Shown in pieces: positions 10,991 through 22,749 of a stretch of DNA of 64,000 nt. Numbering within the stretch: position 1 is the first letter of the stretch; each line of letters begins with the position of its first letter. Location: positions 62,001 to 126,000 of the forward strand of contig MU867108.1 of NCBI GenBank assembly GCA_033725935.1, given 5' to 3'. The DNA is from Cladorrhinum sp. PSN259 (taxonomy: Eukaryota; Ascomycota; Sordariomycetes; Sordariales; Podosporaceae). A program made the translations under genes and the position numbers. The notes under the pieces were generated by a model. The model was given only the letters and a program-made list of their open reading frames with translations, did not search any database and was not told where the DNA came from.

Positions 10991-12649
10991 TCATCTCCTC
11001 TTCCACACCAAGGGCGTCCGCTCAGGGTTATTCATCTGCAGGAGCAAAACGGGCGTGGACGACTCAATCACGTCCAGCACCCTCTTGCGCGCCTCGGCCG
11101 GCGACTCCTTCTCGCTGAGCGGCACGGGCTCGACCGTCCAGTCCCTCAAAAGGACGGCAAGGGTCGCCACAAACTCTACCTGCGAGAACTTCTTCCCCGG
11201 GCAATCTCTTGCGCCCTCCGACCAGCCGATAAACGTTCCCTTCTTGGGAGGGATAAAGTCGCCGTTGCTGTCAATCCAGCGCTGCGGCCGGAACTCGAGG
11301 GAGTCATCCCCCCACCACTTGGGCTCCGTCTGGACCGAGGCGTAGCTGGGGATGATCATGGTCTTGGGAGGGATTGTGACAGCCTTGCCTTCCACCTTGA
11401 GCACCTGCGTCTGGCCGTCCGTCCACTTGTTTACGGGCACGGGGGTGTAGAGCCTCAGCGTCTCGTACAAGACGGCGAGGGTGCGCTTCAATCTGGGGAA
11501 ATCCCGGTGGTAGTTCCAATCGTTCTGGTTCGACTGCGGGCCGAGGACCTGGTGCAGCTCGTCCGCCACCCAGTCCTGGACCTCGGGGTGGGCAGCCAAA
11601 AAGTAAATGGCAAAGCAGAAGCTGTGCGCAGTGGTGTCGTGGCCCGCAAAGTTGATGACAAACATGTTACCGTAGATCTCCTGCTCCGTGAGGCCGTTGA
11701 CCTCGTCCGGCGCCTGCGAGGCGCGGACGAGCTGCGCCATGAGGTTGTAGTCGTTCAGGGACGAAGAGGCGGAGGAGTCGGCGGCCGCCTTCTTCTCCGC
11801 TTCGTACACGGACGACATGTACTTGAAGAACGAGTCACACGCGTCCGAGCACTTGGCGAACAGCTTGGAGTACCCCTTGAGCTTGTGCAGCGTCTTGGGG
11901 CCGAAAGCCATGATGAGGATGCAGTTTTCGAGAATGGTCTGGAGGGACTCCTTGTAGGTCATTGATTGGTCCGTAGCCTTCTTCTCGGTGTGGCCCTCGA
12001 ACTTGAACGACTTGCCGAAGCCGGCCCTGGACAGGACGGAAAGGGTCAGAGTGCGCGTGTCTGGGGCAACAGTCTTGACCGGATTGGTCCGGTTCCAGTA
12101 CTCGACCATGTCCTCGGCCAGATGGATGCTCTCGGACCAGACGACCTCGTTGCTCTGCTCAGTGAAGCACGTGGAGATCAGCTTACGCTGCGCCTTCCAC
12201 TTGTCGCCCGAAACGGTGGAGATGTTGGTGCCAAAAACGTCGAGCACGGCAGTTAGCTCGGTGCAGCGCGGGAAGTCGCGGCCGCGTTTGAACAGGTCAC
12301 TCAGGGCGTCGGCATCGCCGAGGTAGAGCCAGTTCCTGCCGGGCGTGACGACGCCAAAGATGCCGCCCAACTCCTGGTGGGTGCGGTACCTGTCGTGCAC
12401 CTCCCATCCCCGGTAGTTGTAGCGGGCCAAGTTGGTATGGCGAATAAAGGGAAAATACCGTTTCAGGAACCGCAGGGTTGGGCGGTCGAGCAGGGTCCAA
12501 AACGGATTCTGGTGGTCGATGGGGATGATGATGAGGGGGATGCCAAGTTTGCGAGCAATGAGATAGTTTTGCAAAAGTGCCTTGACGTAAAAGAATGCTG
12601 TGCCTGCGGCGATTGCCGAGACCGTGTAAAGAATCGTGGCCAACGCCAT
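10991..12649 (-). CDS. cytochrome P450 monooxygenase, membrane-anchored
   Basis: An uninterrupted 552-aa frame, a normal length for a microsomal P450. Residues ~3-25 are a hydrophobic anchor ('TILYTVSAIAAGTAFFYV'), placing it on the ER membrane. Family landmarks appear in order: I-helix 'FAGHDTTAH' (oxygen activation), K-helix ExxR in 'YETLRL', the PERF-like 'FRPQRW', and the heme loop 'GWSEGARDCPGKKF' with Cys483 as thiolate ligand. The loop has Trp where Phe is usual in FxxGxRxCxG. The start was placed at 12649 because it directly precedes the anchor; an upstream in-frame extension to 12736 would only add a His/Thr-rich run encoded by the CA/GT microsatellite. It is divergent from a second, unrelated P450. 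The substrate cannot be inferred. Confidence 0.92.
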   Translation of the reverse strand: MALATILYTVSAIAAGTAFFYVKALLQNYLIARKLGIPLIIIPIDHQNPFWTLLDRPTLRFLKRYFPFIRHTNLARYNYRGWEVHDRYRTHQELGGIFGVVTPGRNWLYLGDADALSDLFKRGRDFPRCTELTAVLDVFGTNISTVSGDKWKAQRKLISTCFTEQSNEVVWSESIHLAEDMVEYWNRTNPVKTVAPDTRTLTLSVLSRAGFGKSFKFEGHTEKKATDQSMTYKESLQTILENCILIMAFGPKTLHKLKGYSKLFAKCSDACDSFFKYMSSVYEAEKKAAADSSASSSLNDYNLMAQLVRASQAPDEVNGLTEQEIYGNMFVINFAGHDTTAHSFCFAIYFLAAHPEVQDWVADELHQVLGPQSNQNDWNYHRDFPRLKRTLAVLYETLRLYTPVPVNKWTDGQTQVLKVEGKAVTIPPKTMIIPSYASVQTEPKWWGDDSLEFRPQRWIDSNGDFIPPKKGTFIGWSEGARDCPGKKFSQVEFVATLAVLLRDWTVEPVPLSEKESPAEARKRVLDVIESSTPVLLLQMNNPERTPLVWKRR

Positions 12650-12705
12650 GGTGTGTGGGTGTGTGGGTGTGTGTGTGTGTGTTTGTGTGGTGTGAGCGTG
12701 TGTCT
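12650..12705. repeat. (GT/CA)n microsatellite
   Basis: An imperfect GT dinucleotide run lies directly 5' of the P450 start codon, in its presumed 5' leader. Length variation here could change leader length but not the protein if translation starts at 12649. Confidence 0.8.
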
Positions 12706-13915
12706 CTCTGTCTGCTAGAAAACAAAAAAACAACAAAAAAACAAAAAAGAAGCGGGCAATGCCGCAAGTTTGTGGTTGGTTGGCGTGCCTTCAATTGGGC
12801 GGGGTATCTACTGGGCACGCTGGGGGGTGTTGTGAGGTGGAAATTGAGTTGGGTTGTTTGGCCAAAAAAACTGTTGCGCCCCCGGGAAGGAAAAAGCTTG
12901 GCGAATACGATTGTGCACAGTTTTTCCTCGAAACGAAACATGCACTGTCTCCAGGGCTGTGCCGCAATTAGGAGCCTTGGGCTCGGATTGGACTGGAAAA
13001 GCGCACACGCGCGGCAATCTTGGGGTATGATTTGTAAACCAGACCAACAACCGAATGGCACCCTTACCCACTCTCGGTCGGCTTGTCTGTTTTCGTGGCT
13101 CTTATGAGGCGTTTTATTCATAGTACCGTATCCATACCAATGACACAGTACACGCGCACTAAGATCCTGACATGCAGGGGAAAACTGGAGCGAGAGGGGA
13201 CGAATACAACTCTGTGTCGGCGGAACCAAGCCCCATTCGGACTCAACGGACGATGCTCGGTCCTTGGCCGGTCCTGACGGATGATGTCGAGGATGTCGTC
13301 ACATTTGCACGCATTTCTCTGCGGCACAGACTGTGGCTCAGTCGCTTTAGCTCTTTTCGCGCCGCAATCTTGTACCACTCGTTCGCACTCGGCCGGATGG
13401 ATTTCGATCGATATCAGGTACCTCTCGGATACAGGGGGCGTGTTCGAAACCTGCGGCGCATAGCCAGCTATGGAGACATTTTGCGGTCGCTTTCTGATGG
13501 CTACGCCTTCAAACTTGTGGATATCACCGTCCAGGTTATCAAATCGAGTGATGGGGTGATGTGATAGCAACTTGGTCTCCGCCCTGAGACAGGCACTGCT
13601 GATCAGTACATGCCTGGGTAGCTATCAAGGCTGAACTGGCGCAGTAGGTGGGTGACAATGGAATACCGAGGTAGCCCCTCTCCAGGTGAGTTCGTCATCA
13701 GAGTGACTTGGTCCGAGAGAAGGTGGAATCTCGAAGGGGGAACTGGGCTCGGTATAAGTATGTAATCTGGAGATGGCCAAAGTGTAGATATATCGGAGTC
13801 GCCGTCCCCATCGTCAACGTGTTTGTTCACTCCACGATCCTTTTCTTTTTTACACTTGATCCCCTTGACATCGATTCCATTCCTTCATACTCCACTCTCG
13901 TTTACTACCTTCACG
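12706..13915. promoter_or_regulatory. divergent promoter region between two P450 genes
   Basis: About 1.2 kb separates the two divergent P450 starts. A TATAAG motif sits near 13753, about 160 bp before the right-hand start. Reading frames here (for example 13172-13564) have no recognisable product. Confidence 0.35.
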
Positions 13916-15633
13916 ATGGGTTTTCTGCTAGGAGTCCTGCAAGAACTGCCGACACCTGTCACTGCCGTCTTGGCTGTGGTCTGGATGCTGGTTCTCTGGC
14001 GCTGCTGGAGGTTTACCCTCAAGCCCATGATCCAACCCTCAGATGCACCAAAAGAAGTCCCATACTGGATCCCATGTATGTTCTCCACATCCACACATAA
14101 TTCAAAAGACCTTCACTGACACCCTCTCCAGTTCTTGGACACACACTTCAGTTCTTCCAGTCGTCCGACAAGCTCCTCGAGTACGGCCTCAACTATGTGA
14201 ACCGCACCCACGAGATCTTCTCGGTCCTTGTTGGCGGCCAGAAGATGCACATTGTGACCGACCCTACCGATGTCAAGGCCGTCTTCGCCGACAGCGAGGC
14301 CATGGGCTTCGATGCTCACCTGGCCCGCCTCATCCAGTACTTTGGCGTCACTGCTGCCGGTTGCGTCAAGGCGTGGTACAAGCCGCAACCCGGGGACAAG
14401 TGCTACGACACCCCAACCAATCCCGACAATCTGAAATTTATTCACTGGAGCGAGGCTACCTACAGGAAGCAACTCTTGCCCGGAGTGCACCAGGACAACC
14501 TTTGCAAGGCATTCATGGATTCAGTACGCTCCTGCCTCCGTTTCGGCGAGGAGGGTATGCTGGATACCTGCGAGGCCGCCTCGTGCAAGGGGTGCTGCTC
14601 CTTCCAGGGCGACTGCACCTTGTTCAACAAGGAGCTACCCGGCGAGAGCCGTCTGATGTCTCTCCAATCGCTCTGCCGGATTGTCATCGTCGAAGCCGTC
14701 ACTCAATCCTTCTGGGGCAACCATTTGCACAACCTCGACCCGGATATTGTTTCTGACCTGCTCGAGTTCAACGATAACGTCTGGATGGTTGCGTACGGAA
14801 TCAGCGACTCCTTTTTTGGCCGCCGCGTAGCACCAGTCAAGAAAAAGCTCAGAAACATAATGGACCAGTTTCTAAAGTCCAACCCCACCGACCACCCCGA
14901 GAGAGGCGAGCTGGCCTTTATCATCAGCCAGATGATCCAGTCCATGGAGAATGTCGATCTCGACGACGAATCTCGGTCATCGCTTTGCCTCATGATTTTC
15001 TGGGCTGCCATTTCAAACGAGTACAATGCTGCATTCTGGCTCATCACGGAGATGCTCCACGATCAAGAGTTACTCGATGCCATCATCACCGAGACCGAAG
15101 CAGCCTGGTTCCCCACCGGACCAGACGGCGCGCTCGAGCTCAACACCAAGCACCTCGCCATGAGAAGCCCGAACATGGATTCACTTTTCAACGAGATGCT
15201 TCGTTCTCGCAACGGCGCTACCGCCCTCCGCCATCTTACCAGAGATACCGTCGTCGGCGGTAAGATGCTGAAGAAGGGAGACAACGTCGTGGTCCCGTTC
15301 AAGCAGCTTCACACCAACGAGAAGGTTTGGGGCCCGACCGTGTCCGAGTTCAACCCCAAGAGGTTCAAGGAGAAGAAGACGCTGGCCCGGCATCCCAGCT
15401 TCAGGCCCTGGGGAGGCGGCGCCAGCCAGTGCGTCGGCAAGCACGTCGCCAAGGAGGAGGTCTTTGGCTTCATCGCCGTTCTGTTCCACCGCTTCGACGT
15501 CAAACTGGCACCGCAGCATTCGGGCGAGCCGGCGCAGCCGTTTCCCCGGATCAATGATACCATACCATCGCTTGGCATCAACGGGCCAATGAAGGGCGAG
15601 GACACCATCATTGAGCTCAGGGTCAAGGCATGA
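13916..15633 (+). CDS. cytochrome P450 of the CYP7/CYP8-like type with a Cys-rich insertion
   Basis: Two exons, join(13916..14075, 14132..15633), give 553 aa; the 56-nt intron (GTATGT...CCAG) restores 'PYWIPFLGHTLQFF'. An N-terminal anchor spans residues ~15-33. The heme loop 'FRPWGGGASQCVGKH' (Cys487), the ExxR in 'NEMLRSR' and an I-helix lacking the usual acid/Thr pair ('FWAAISNEYNAAFW') match the CYP7/CYP8 style (sterol 7-alpha-hydroxylase, prostacyclin synthase), which fungi also carry as expanded families. Odd feature: residues 200-215 hold five cysteines (C200, C205, C208, C209, C215) in an insertion before the D/E-helix region. The missing I-helix Thr suggests isomerase-like or peroxide-type chemistry is possible, but this is inference. 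Confidence 0.9.
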
Positions 15634-17154
15634 ATGCAATGCGCATGAATGCTGCACCGAACATTCTCTTTGTTCTTCTTGTTCTCCTTTCTTTTTTTAA
15701 ATTTCGCTTCGTTTGTAAATATTGCATCTTCTGTTGTATTACCACCCACACATCATTTTTTTCTGCATTGATATCCCCTTGGTCTCGTTTGTACCAAAGT
15801 CTTTTTTTTTTCTTTTTTCTTTTTTTTTTTTCTTCTTCTGTTTTATTAGAACCAGTTTCAACTTGGATAGTTAAAAGGTGGCTCAAACTCTGAGTGAATG
15901 AAAAAAAAGTTAAATTTATCAAACCTTGTTCCCTCTTCCATCACTTGCTCCATTTTAATTTCGGGAAACATGTCAAGTATTCCCGAGATTTCAGGTGAGA
16001 TCGATGCTGTGTCCGATGCACAAGCGGGATGTTTTCAATGTCACCCTGGTTGCATGTGCACCATCGGCTCATCACGTGTGGTGATCCTATCTTTTAAAGG
16101 ATTCCTCAACATGAGATGGAGACGCAAATGCACGACATGATTTAGCGTCGTTCCTGGTCGCCGTTTTGGTTCTTGTAGTCTATATTGTCTCCTCCTCCTC
16201 GTGGGAATCCTTCAGGATGAGATTTCTCAAATGCACGACATGTTGACTGCCGTGGTCTCTGCCTGGGCTAATGTGGTGGATCCAGTCTCCTCGTTCAACA
16301 TGCGATGCTCAAATGCACATCCACAGCTCTTTTCTGTTCAAGGGAGCTGCACGGCATTCGGGCCGCCAAAATTCTGTCGTCTGCGTTTATTTCCGAGCTT
16401 TATTGGTTTACTGCCGCAGACGAGCGTTTCAGAACGCATTCCCAATCCACCGCATTCACATGTGCATTCAATAACGGGCAAGCTCGTCACGGGTGGTGCA
16501 TTCATTCCCTGATTGGAGACTTATCCGCAGACAACCCCATTAGCTCGGTACCGTTCAGGTTCAAAAGCCCCCGGAGTGTGCAACGTCAGGGAACATTCTG
16601 TGCCACGACAGAGAAACATCTGCGCCACGCCGAGGGGTAGTATTTGTGGGATAGAACAGGCCGACTCTGCAGTAGTTTGTTTTCCTTGTGCCCTTTTTAA
16701 ACTGGATCTGCTAACCCCACTGGAAAATGCGGCACAGCAGTGCTGAATACAACCTTGGGCTGACACACTGGGACCACGCAGAAAACATGCTGTAGAGTTG
16801 CAACAATTGGAACTGTTCCATTGGCGGAACCACCAGAGTCCCGCAGCAGTTGCCTCCCAATGGTGTCGTTCTGCGCCGTACACTACCTAGGTACTAACTG
16901 CGCTGGGTAGTATGGCAACTGCCGTGCCTCCGCCCATTCGTTCTTGCTCGTTCTTGTTGCGCGGCGTCTGGACGGCGTTGTAGAGTCTCTTGTTCAAGCA
17001 CGTCCGGAGTCCGTGCTTGGAATTTCTACATTAATCCTTTTCCACCCCCCCCGGATAGACTGGAACTAGAGACTCCTGTATTCCGTCCACCATCCTACAA
17101 GCTCTCTGAACGCACTGATCCCGAGTCCCACTTCAACTCCATCAGACCGCAATC
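15634..17154. other. 1.5-kb intergenic stretch
   Basis: Starts with a pyrimidine-rich 3' region (long T and CT runs at 15800-15850). Between 16110 and 16320 the string CAAATGCAC recurs three times in loosely similar surroundings. No gene or RNA was recognised. Confidence 0.4.
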
Positions 17155-18529
17155 ATGGGCCGAGCACCCATGTATACGCTTGCGATCCCGCAACACACCT
17201 TCATGGTGAGCATTCCTCTTCGGCACTTGATTGCTGAGAGCATCATGTCGGGCCAACAGCTGCTAACACGGACATGTTTTTTTCTTAGGGCGTCATTTGG
17301 TCCATGACGGCTGTTGCCCTGTTGTTTTTGGGTGTCCGACTCTACGCACGATGGCGTGGTCCCCGCCGGCTGTACTGGGATGATGGCATCATCATCTTCG
17401 CTGCCGTCCTCGTCCTGATCACGGCCATCCTCTGGCAGGTCACGGTTCACATCATGTACGAAATGATGGACGTGTCAGCCGGACGCAAGTTCCCTACTGC
17501 CACTCTCGTCGAGGACGTCAAGCGCTTCATGACAGTGTCATATGTGGCCCAGACTTTCTTTTACACCTCGCTGTGCGCCGTCAAGATCTCGGTGCTTCTC
17601 TTCTTCAGGAGACTCGGCCAGCACTTGGACAGACTCAGATTCGTCTGGTACCCTCTCCTCGCCCTGGTTCTGATCACCTGGATCGTCGGCCTCTCCGACG
17701 CCCAGTTCAAGTGCTTCCTCGGTCCCATCGAGTACATCATGACCCAGTGCGGCACAAAGTCGGCAGTCAAGTTCACAACCGTGACACTAAAGGTGAACTG
17801 CGCGCTTGATGTCATCTCTGACTTTTTCAGTAAGTTCAAGATCCTTCGCATCTGCCGACATGTGTGCACATACATGGCGCTAACCCCCTGCCTCCTCCTC
17901 TAGTCATGTCCATCCCTGTCCTTCTTGTCTGGGGTGTTCGCATGCGCACCGAGAGAAAGCTTGCCTTCATCGGCCTCTTCTCCCTCACCATGATCACCAT
18001 CATCATTGCCATCGTCCGCGTGGTTGGTGTGACCGACGCAAAGTGGGTCAACGGCCAGGACGATCTGAGCTACCTCTGGCTGTGGACCGCCGTCGAGCCC
18101 TGCATCGCCATCGTCGTTGCCTGCCTCTCTGCCTTTCCCCAGCTTTTCATTCCCTCAAAGAAGTCCCAGGCCATCTACAAGCCGTCTGCCAGCTTCATTC
18201 AGCGATTCCGCACCAACAAGTCGGGATCCAATCGGAGAACCCCTCACGACATCACCCTCACCCAGGACCTCGACACCATGGTCACTGTTACCGGAGAGAA
18301 CTTCAACTACGTTCCCATGCCCGACCATAACAAGTCGATGGGATCAACTTCAACCCTGCACAACGTCAGGGAGGTTGACATGCAGCTTGATGACTTGGAG
18401 AGCCAGAAGCACATGCAGCAACAACCTCCTCTTCCCAGCCATCCTCAACCGACGGCACACATCTGGGATGGGAGGGACCACAGCGGGGTGGCACACCAGA
18501 GTGTTAGCCTTCCCATCCAGAGGCAATAA
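17155..18529 (+). CDS. SAT4/PTH11-like seven-helix membrane protein (first of three)
   Basis: Three exons, join(17155..17205, 17289..17829, 17904..18529), give 405 aa with consistent phases. Seven hydrophobic segments are visible. Hallmarks of the fungal rhodopsin-like/SAT4 family are present: 'RLYARWRG...LYWDD' after helix 1, 'SLCAVKISVLLFFRRL' in the third helix, a conserved Cys pair in the second extracellular loop ('KCFLGP', 'TQCGTKSA') and a helix-7 'TAVEPCIAIVVACL'. The ~130-residue C-tail is hydrophilic and Ser/Gln/Pro-rich, as in signalling members. PTH11 of Pyricularia is a related receptor for surface cues, but most members are uncharacterised, so receptor function is inferred. It lies between the P450 pair and an MFS exporter. 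Confidence 0.85.
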
Positions 18530-19470
18530 TGGCAATTGGGTGCCAGTTGTTTCTTTGTAAAAATATATTTCATACATGTATAATTAGCGAAAATGCATTT
18601 TCTTGTTCAATTTCAAACTATTCTTCCGAGTCTGTCCACCATCCAACTTTATGTTTTTTTTTCTTTTTTTTCCCCCGCGTTTGGAAAAATGAGGCGATAC
18701 CCAAGTTCAATTCACTGCTGATATCCTTCTGCCTGCTCGGCTGCTACTACATCTCGGTTCCATCCCCCCCATAGGGCAGCAGACGGATGATCTTTCTGTT
18801 GCTAGTATCCACTTTGCGGAAATCCGATGGTAGTAATGAATGCAACAGCACAAGTCCGACAACAACAAGACTTATCCGCGGCGCTTATTTTTCAACGTCA
18901 CCTGCCGTATGTGTGTTAAGGTAAGTTCTGATGCATCCACACACTTTTACCCTTCACAGGCATAAACGGGAAACAAGGAACCTTTTGCGGCGTGGGCGGC
19001 GCAGCCGGTGCACTAACCAAGATTCAGGGGTCCCCCTCCCCCCGCCCATCCCCCACGAACACCTTTCCCGTAACGATCCGATCGGAGGTAAAATGTTGTG
19101 TTACCCATTAGCCCCTTTGGGGGGTGTGGCTTTTAATTTAAAAGTTTCTAGCCCTACGCACAGTGCGTGCGCGTTTATGTACAGAAGTACCGGGTGGTGA
19201 CAATAAACGACCCCGTTCCTGCGCCGCAATCTGCCATCCATGCATTTCTGTATGGTAGCATCACCACAACGATGCAGAGTGAGTGCACATAGCATATTGG
19301 CAGGTCTTGGCCAATAACCTGTGTTTTTTTTGGTCCCCCAATCTCCCATACAGAGGTAGAACCGAGAGGGAAAAAACTTTGAATCCTTTCCTTTTTTTCT
19401 TTCTTTCTGCGTCTTACTCCCCACCCCGGCAGTCATCACTGCAACTACCGTAGGAGTTCATTCCCCGCTC
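18530..19470. other. intergenic, 0.9 kb
   Basis: Contains the 3' region of the membrane-protein gene, a T-rich run near 18653-18671 and the MFS promoter. No other feature was recognised. Confidence 0.4.
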
Positions 19471-21428
19471 ATGATGATGCCAGACATGGAGAAGAAATCA
19501 AAACCCCATGCGGAGATGGCTGAGGACATTGAATCGCCAGTATCCCCGGCCGACCACCTCCCTCAACTTTCCCCAGATTCAGACAAAACAACTACCGATG
19601 GAGAAAAACAACCAACGTACCTGACCTCGTGGCGCCTCGGGACCGTCATCCTCTCCCTCTGCCTCGGCATCTTCCTCTTCGGCCTCGACACAAACATCAT
19701 CGGCACCGCCATCCCGCGCATCACCACCGAGTTCAACTCGCTGCAGGACATCTCGTGGTATGGATCCGCCTACCTCCTCACCGCGACGGCGTTCCAGCCC
19801 ATCTTTGGCAGCCTGTACAAGTTCTTCCCCGCCAAAATCGTCTACATGATTTCCCTCGTCATCTTCGAGGCCGGCTCGGCGATGTCCGCCGCGGCGCCGA
19901 GTTCTGCCGTCTTGATCCTCGGTCGTGCCATTTTGGGGCTGGGCGCGGCGGGCTTGCTGCAGGGCGCGCTGGCGATTATCGGCAACGTCGTCGAGCTGAG
20001 CAAGGTGCCGCTCTACCAGGGGATCGTGGTCGGCGCGCTGGGGATCAGCCTGTGCGTGGGACCCGTGCTGGGAGGGGCGTTTACCGACCACGCGAGCTGG
20101 CGGTGGTGCTTCTGGATCAACGTGCCCATCGGGGCGTGCGTCCTGGTTGCCGTCTCCGTTCTCGTCCCGCTGAAGCAGCGCTCGAACGAGGCCAACAGGG
20201 CTCTCCCCCTCAAGGAGAAACTCAAGAACATGGACGCCGTCGGCACCGTCCTGTTCCTGGGAGCTGTCTGCTGCATCTTGCTCGCTCTGGTCTGGGGCGG
20301 AGAGAAGTATCCCTGGAGTGATTCGAAAATCATTGGGCTGTTCGTGGGCGCCGGACTGATGACGGTTTGTCTCTGCGTCAATCTCTGGAAGCGGGGCGAG
20401 ACGGCCATCATCCCGCTCCGCGTGCTGAGGCAGCGATCCATTGCCATGGGGGCGCTCGTGCTGTTTGGGTTGGGCATCTTCATCCAGCCGTATGCCTACT
20501 ATCTTCCTGTTTTCTTCCAGTCGGCTCAGGGTGTGTCCACGACCGAGAGTGGCGTGAGGTTCATTGCTCTCTTGGTGCCGCAGATTGTTACGCTCGTGAT
20601 TGTGGGAGGTATCGTGACGAAATATGGGTATTATGTGAGTCTCTAGCTGGCTTCAACAAACTTTTGATATTTGCTAATATTCACCAAGGTACCGTTCATG
20701 GTGGTTGGTCTGGCCATTGCCTGTGTTGGTTCGGGGCTGATGACGACCATCTCGATTTCTACCCCGACAGTGCAGTGGGCCGCATACTTGGTGATATGTG
20801 GCATCGGCAGCGGTATGGCTCAGCAACTGCCATACATTGCTGTCCAAGCAGCGCTCGAGTAAGTTTCAACCTTGGGTTCTAACGCCCATGATGTTGATAC
20901 AGGACTGATGCTGATATTACTATAGTCCCGCCGATGTTCCAACAGGCAACGCCATTGCAGTCTTCACGTTCCAATTCGCAAGGTAAGTCTCACATCTACG
21001 CAAACTATTGCTTCAATGTTTTCCCTTGACTGACACAGTCCTAAAGTGCCCTCGGCCTCGCAATCGGACAAAACCTCTTCATCGCAGAACTCCGCTCAGC
21101 AGTGCCCAGACACACGCTCGAAGTATCTCCGGATCAAGTAGTCGCAGTCGGCGCATCTGGGCTTTCTCTTTTGACTCAGTCGCCCGAGACTCTCCACGCC
21201 CTGCGCTCGGCCTTCTCCGAATCCCTTCGTCCGGTCTTTATCCTGTCACTTGTGGGCATATGCATTGCTTTCCCGCCCGCATGCGCGATGGAGCGGAAGA
21301 ACATCAAGCACGTCGCCGCGGAGAGAGAGCGGTTGCAAAAGGCAGAGAAGGAGCAGGAATCTAGCTCTAGAGATTCGGCGTCCCAGATTGAGAAGGAGAT
21401 TGTGACCGTTACCGAGGAGAAGGTGTAG
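19471..21428 (+). CDS. MFS exporter, DHA2 (14-helix) type
   Basis: Four exons, join(19471..20634, 20689..20858, 20926..20982, 21047..21428), give 590 aa; all introns are GT-AG and in phase. After a hydrophilic ~55-residue N-tail come about 14 hydrophobic segments. 'GLDTNIIGTAIPRIT' in helix 1 is the DHA2 signature, and 'LGRAILGLGAAGLLQG' and 'GPVLGGAFTDHASWRWCFWIN' are the helix 4/5 and motif-C regions of drug:proton antiporters. Fungal members (TRI12, aflatoxin efflux pump) export toxins and metabolites across the plasma membrane. Neighbouring P450s and a hydrolase fit export of a modified small molecule, though no core synthase is seen. The frame opens with three consecutive ATG codons; the first was used. 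The C-terminus is a charged coiled-coil-like tail. Confidence 0.92.
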
Positions 21429-21822
21429 GTATATGATGTATTACTAAGACTTCCTAATCGACTTCAAGTTGGCGCCCCATGTACGTGGGCAGCAGCCACC
21501 TCAGCTCTGCGTCGTTGTCGAGTGATTTTCTGTCTCCAGCATTGCGAGTAATAACGCCACCTTCGTCGAGTCCGAGCTTTGGGTCCTATCAGATGGAAGC
21601 TCAGGCATCTGCACGGGCGAGTGTTCTGCCGAGACTATACCACAACAAGCTGCAAAATACCGACTACCCCGCAATGCAAGGATAGAACCAGCCTCCCCTC
21701 TGATACTTATTTAATCGGTATCATTGAGCCTCATAACATTCCATCCTCTCTTCAACCCAAACCGATTCGCCAATTTATTTGTCTCTCAGATAAACCAAAG
21801 ATCAGAAAATTGAGCATCAACA
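21429..21822. other. intergenic, 394 bp
   Basis: Separates two co-oriented genes and must hold the promoter of the hydrolase. Nothing else was recognised. Confidence 0.4.
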
Positions 21823-22749
21823 ATGGCCGCAATTCCGTGGACGTTCACCCCCTTCCCGCCTCTCCCGCCGACCTTCCTTCCTAATATGGCCTTTTACAAC
21901 GCCACATCCCCGGCCTCAAACGTCACGTACCAAATCTCGCTCTCTTACCCGTTCGAATGGGGCCCGCCGTCCCTCCCGACCATCGAGATCACCAACAAGA
22001 CCGGCCTGACAGTCTACGTGACGGACGGAAACGCCCTGGCCATGACAGCCGCCGAGCTCCTCAAGCGCCGGAAGCCAGTTGACGCATCCCAGCCCGACAC
22101 CCTCGTGGTCGGGATTGGCTACGCCCTGACGGACAACGTTTACGCTCTGACGCAGCGAAGCATCGACTTTGGCGCCCCCATCCCCGGCGACCCGGTCCCC
22201 TGGGGCGCCGACGACTTTATCGATTTCATCGACGCGAGCCTGCGGCCCTGGGTGCGCGATACCGTCTTCCCGGGCGTGACCTTTACGAGGGACGCTCTCT
22301 ACGGCCACTCGAGCGGCGGGCTGTTCGTCACGTACGCGCTGATTACGAAACCGGATCTGGTTGACACCTTTATTGCGGCGAGTCCGTCGTTGACGCTGAT
22401 GAACGGGACGGTTCTGGCAAACGTGACGCGGCGGCTGGGAGACGGGATGGACATTCCGGGCGATGTTGAGTTTGGCCAGAACGCGACGAAGCCCGCTGTG
22501 TTTATCGGGTACGGCGAACTAGAAGATTATCCGCTGAGGAAGCGGACGCAGACCGAGGCGCAGTTTCAGCAGCGGAAGAATATCCTGCAGCGGTTCGGGC
22601 CGGGCAGGGGGTCTCACGAGCTGTACGACAAGCTGATCGGGAGCGGCAAGGTCCGGGACGCCGTGGTGAAGGAGTACGCGGGGCAGGATCACGCCACCGT
22701 TGGCGGGAGCGCGCTGCTGGATGGGATTTCCTACTTTTTGGATTGGTAA
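21823..22749 (+). CDS. alpha/beta-hydrolase of the esterase-D/siderophore-esterase type
   Basis: A single 308-aa frame. The nucleophile elbow is 'GHSSGG' with Ser163; a likely acid lies in 'GYGELEDYP' (about Glu232) and the base is His290 in 'GQDHATV'. This order and spacing match PF00756-type putative esterases such as IroE, BesA and fungal EstB relatives, which hydrolyse ester bonds of ferri-siderophores or similar acyl esters. There is no clear signal peptide, so it is probably cytosolic. It is co-oriented with the MFS exporter. Siderophore hydrolysis is one possibility; hydrolysis of an ester made by the neighbouring P450 genes is another. Base composition is GC-rich with strong third-position bias, typical of an active gene. 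Confidence 0.8.
   Translation: MAAIPWTFTPFPPLPPTFLPNMAFYNATSPASNVTYQISLSYPFEWGPPSLPTIEITNKTGLTVYVTDGNALAMTAAELLKRRKPVDASQPDTLVVGIGYALTDNVYALTQRSIDFGAPIPGDPVPWGADDFIDFIDASLRPWVRDTVFPGVTFTRDALYGHSSGGLFVTYALITKPDLVDTFIAASPSLTLMNGTVLANVTRRLGDGMDIPGDVEFGQNATKPAVFIGYGELEDYPLRKRTQTEAQFQQRKNILQRFGPGRGSHELYDKLIGSGKVRDAVVKEYAGQDHATVGGSALLDGISYFLDW

Noticed and set aside
11507..12256. Two plus-strand frames of 152 and 96 codons
   Set aside because: Antisense shadows of the P450 gene with no motifs.
12297..13229. 310-codon minus-strand frame spanning the P450 start
   Set aside because: Its C-terminal part is a shifted frame of the P450 and the rest is low-complexity, including the GT microsatellite.
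19579..20321. 170-codon minus-strand and 230-codon plus-strand frames
   Set aside because: Shadows of the MFS exporter's first exon.
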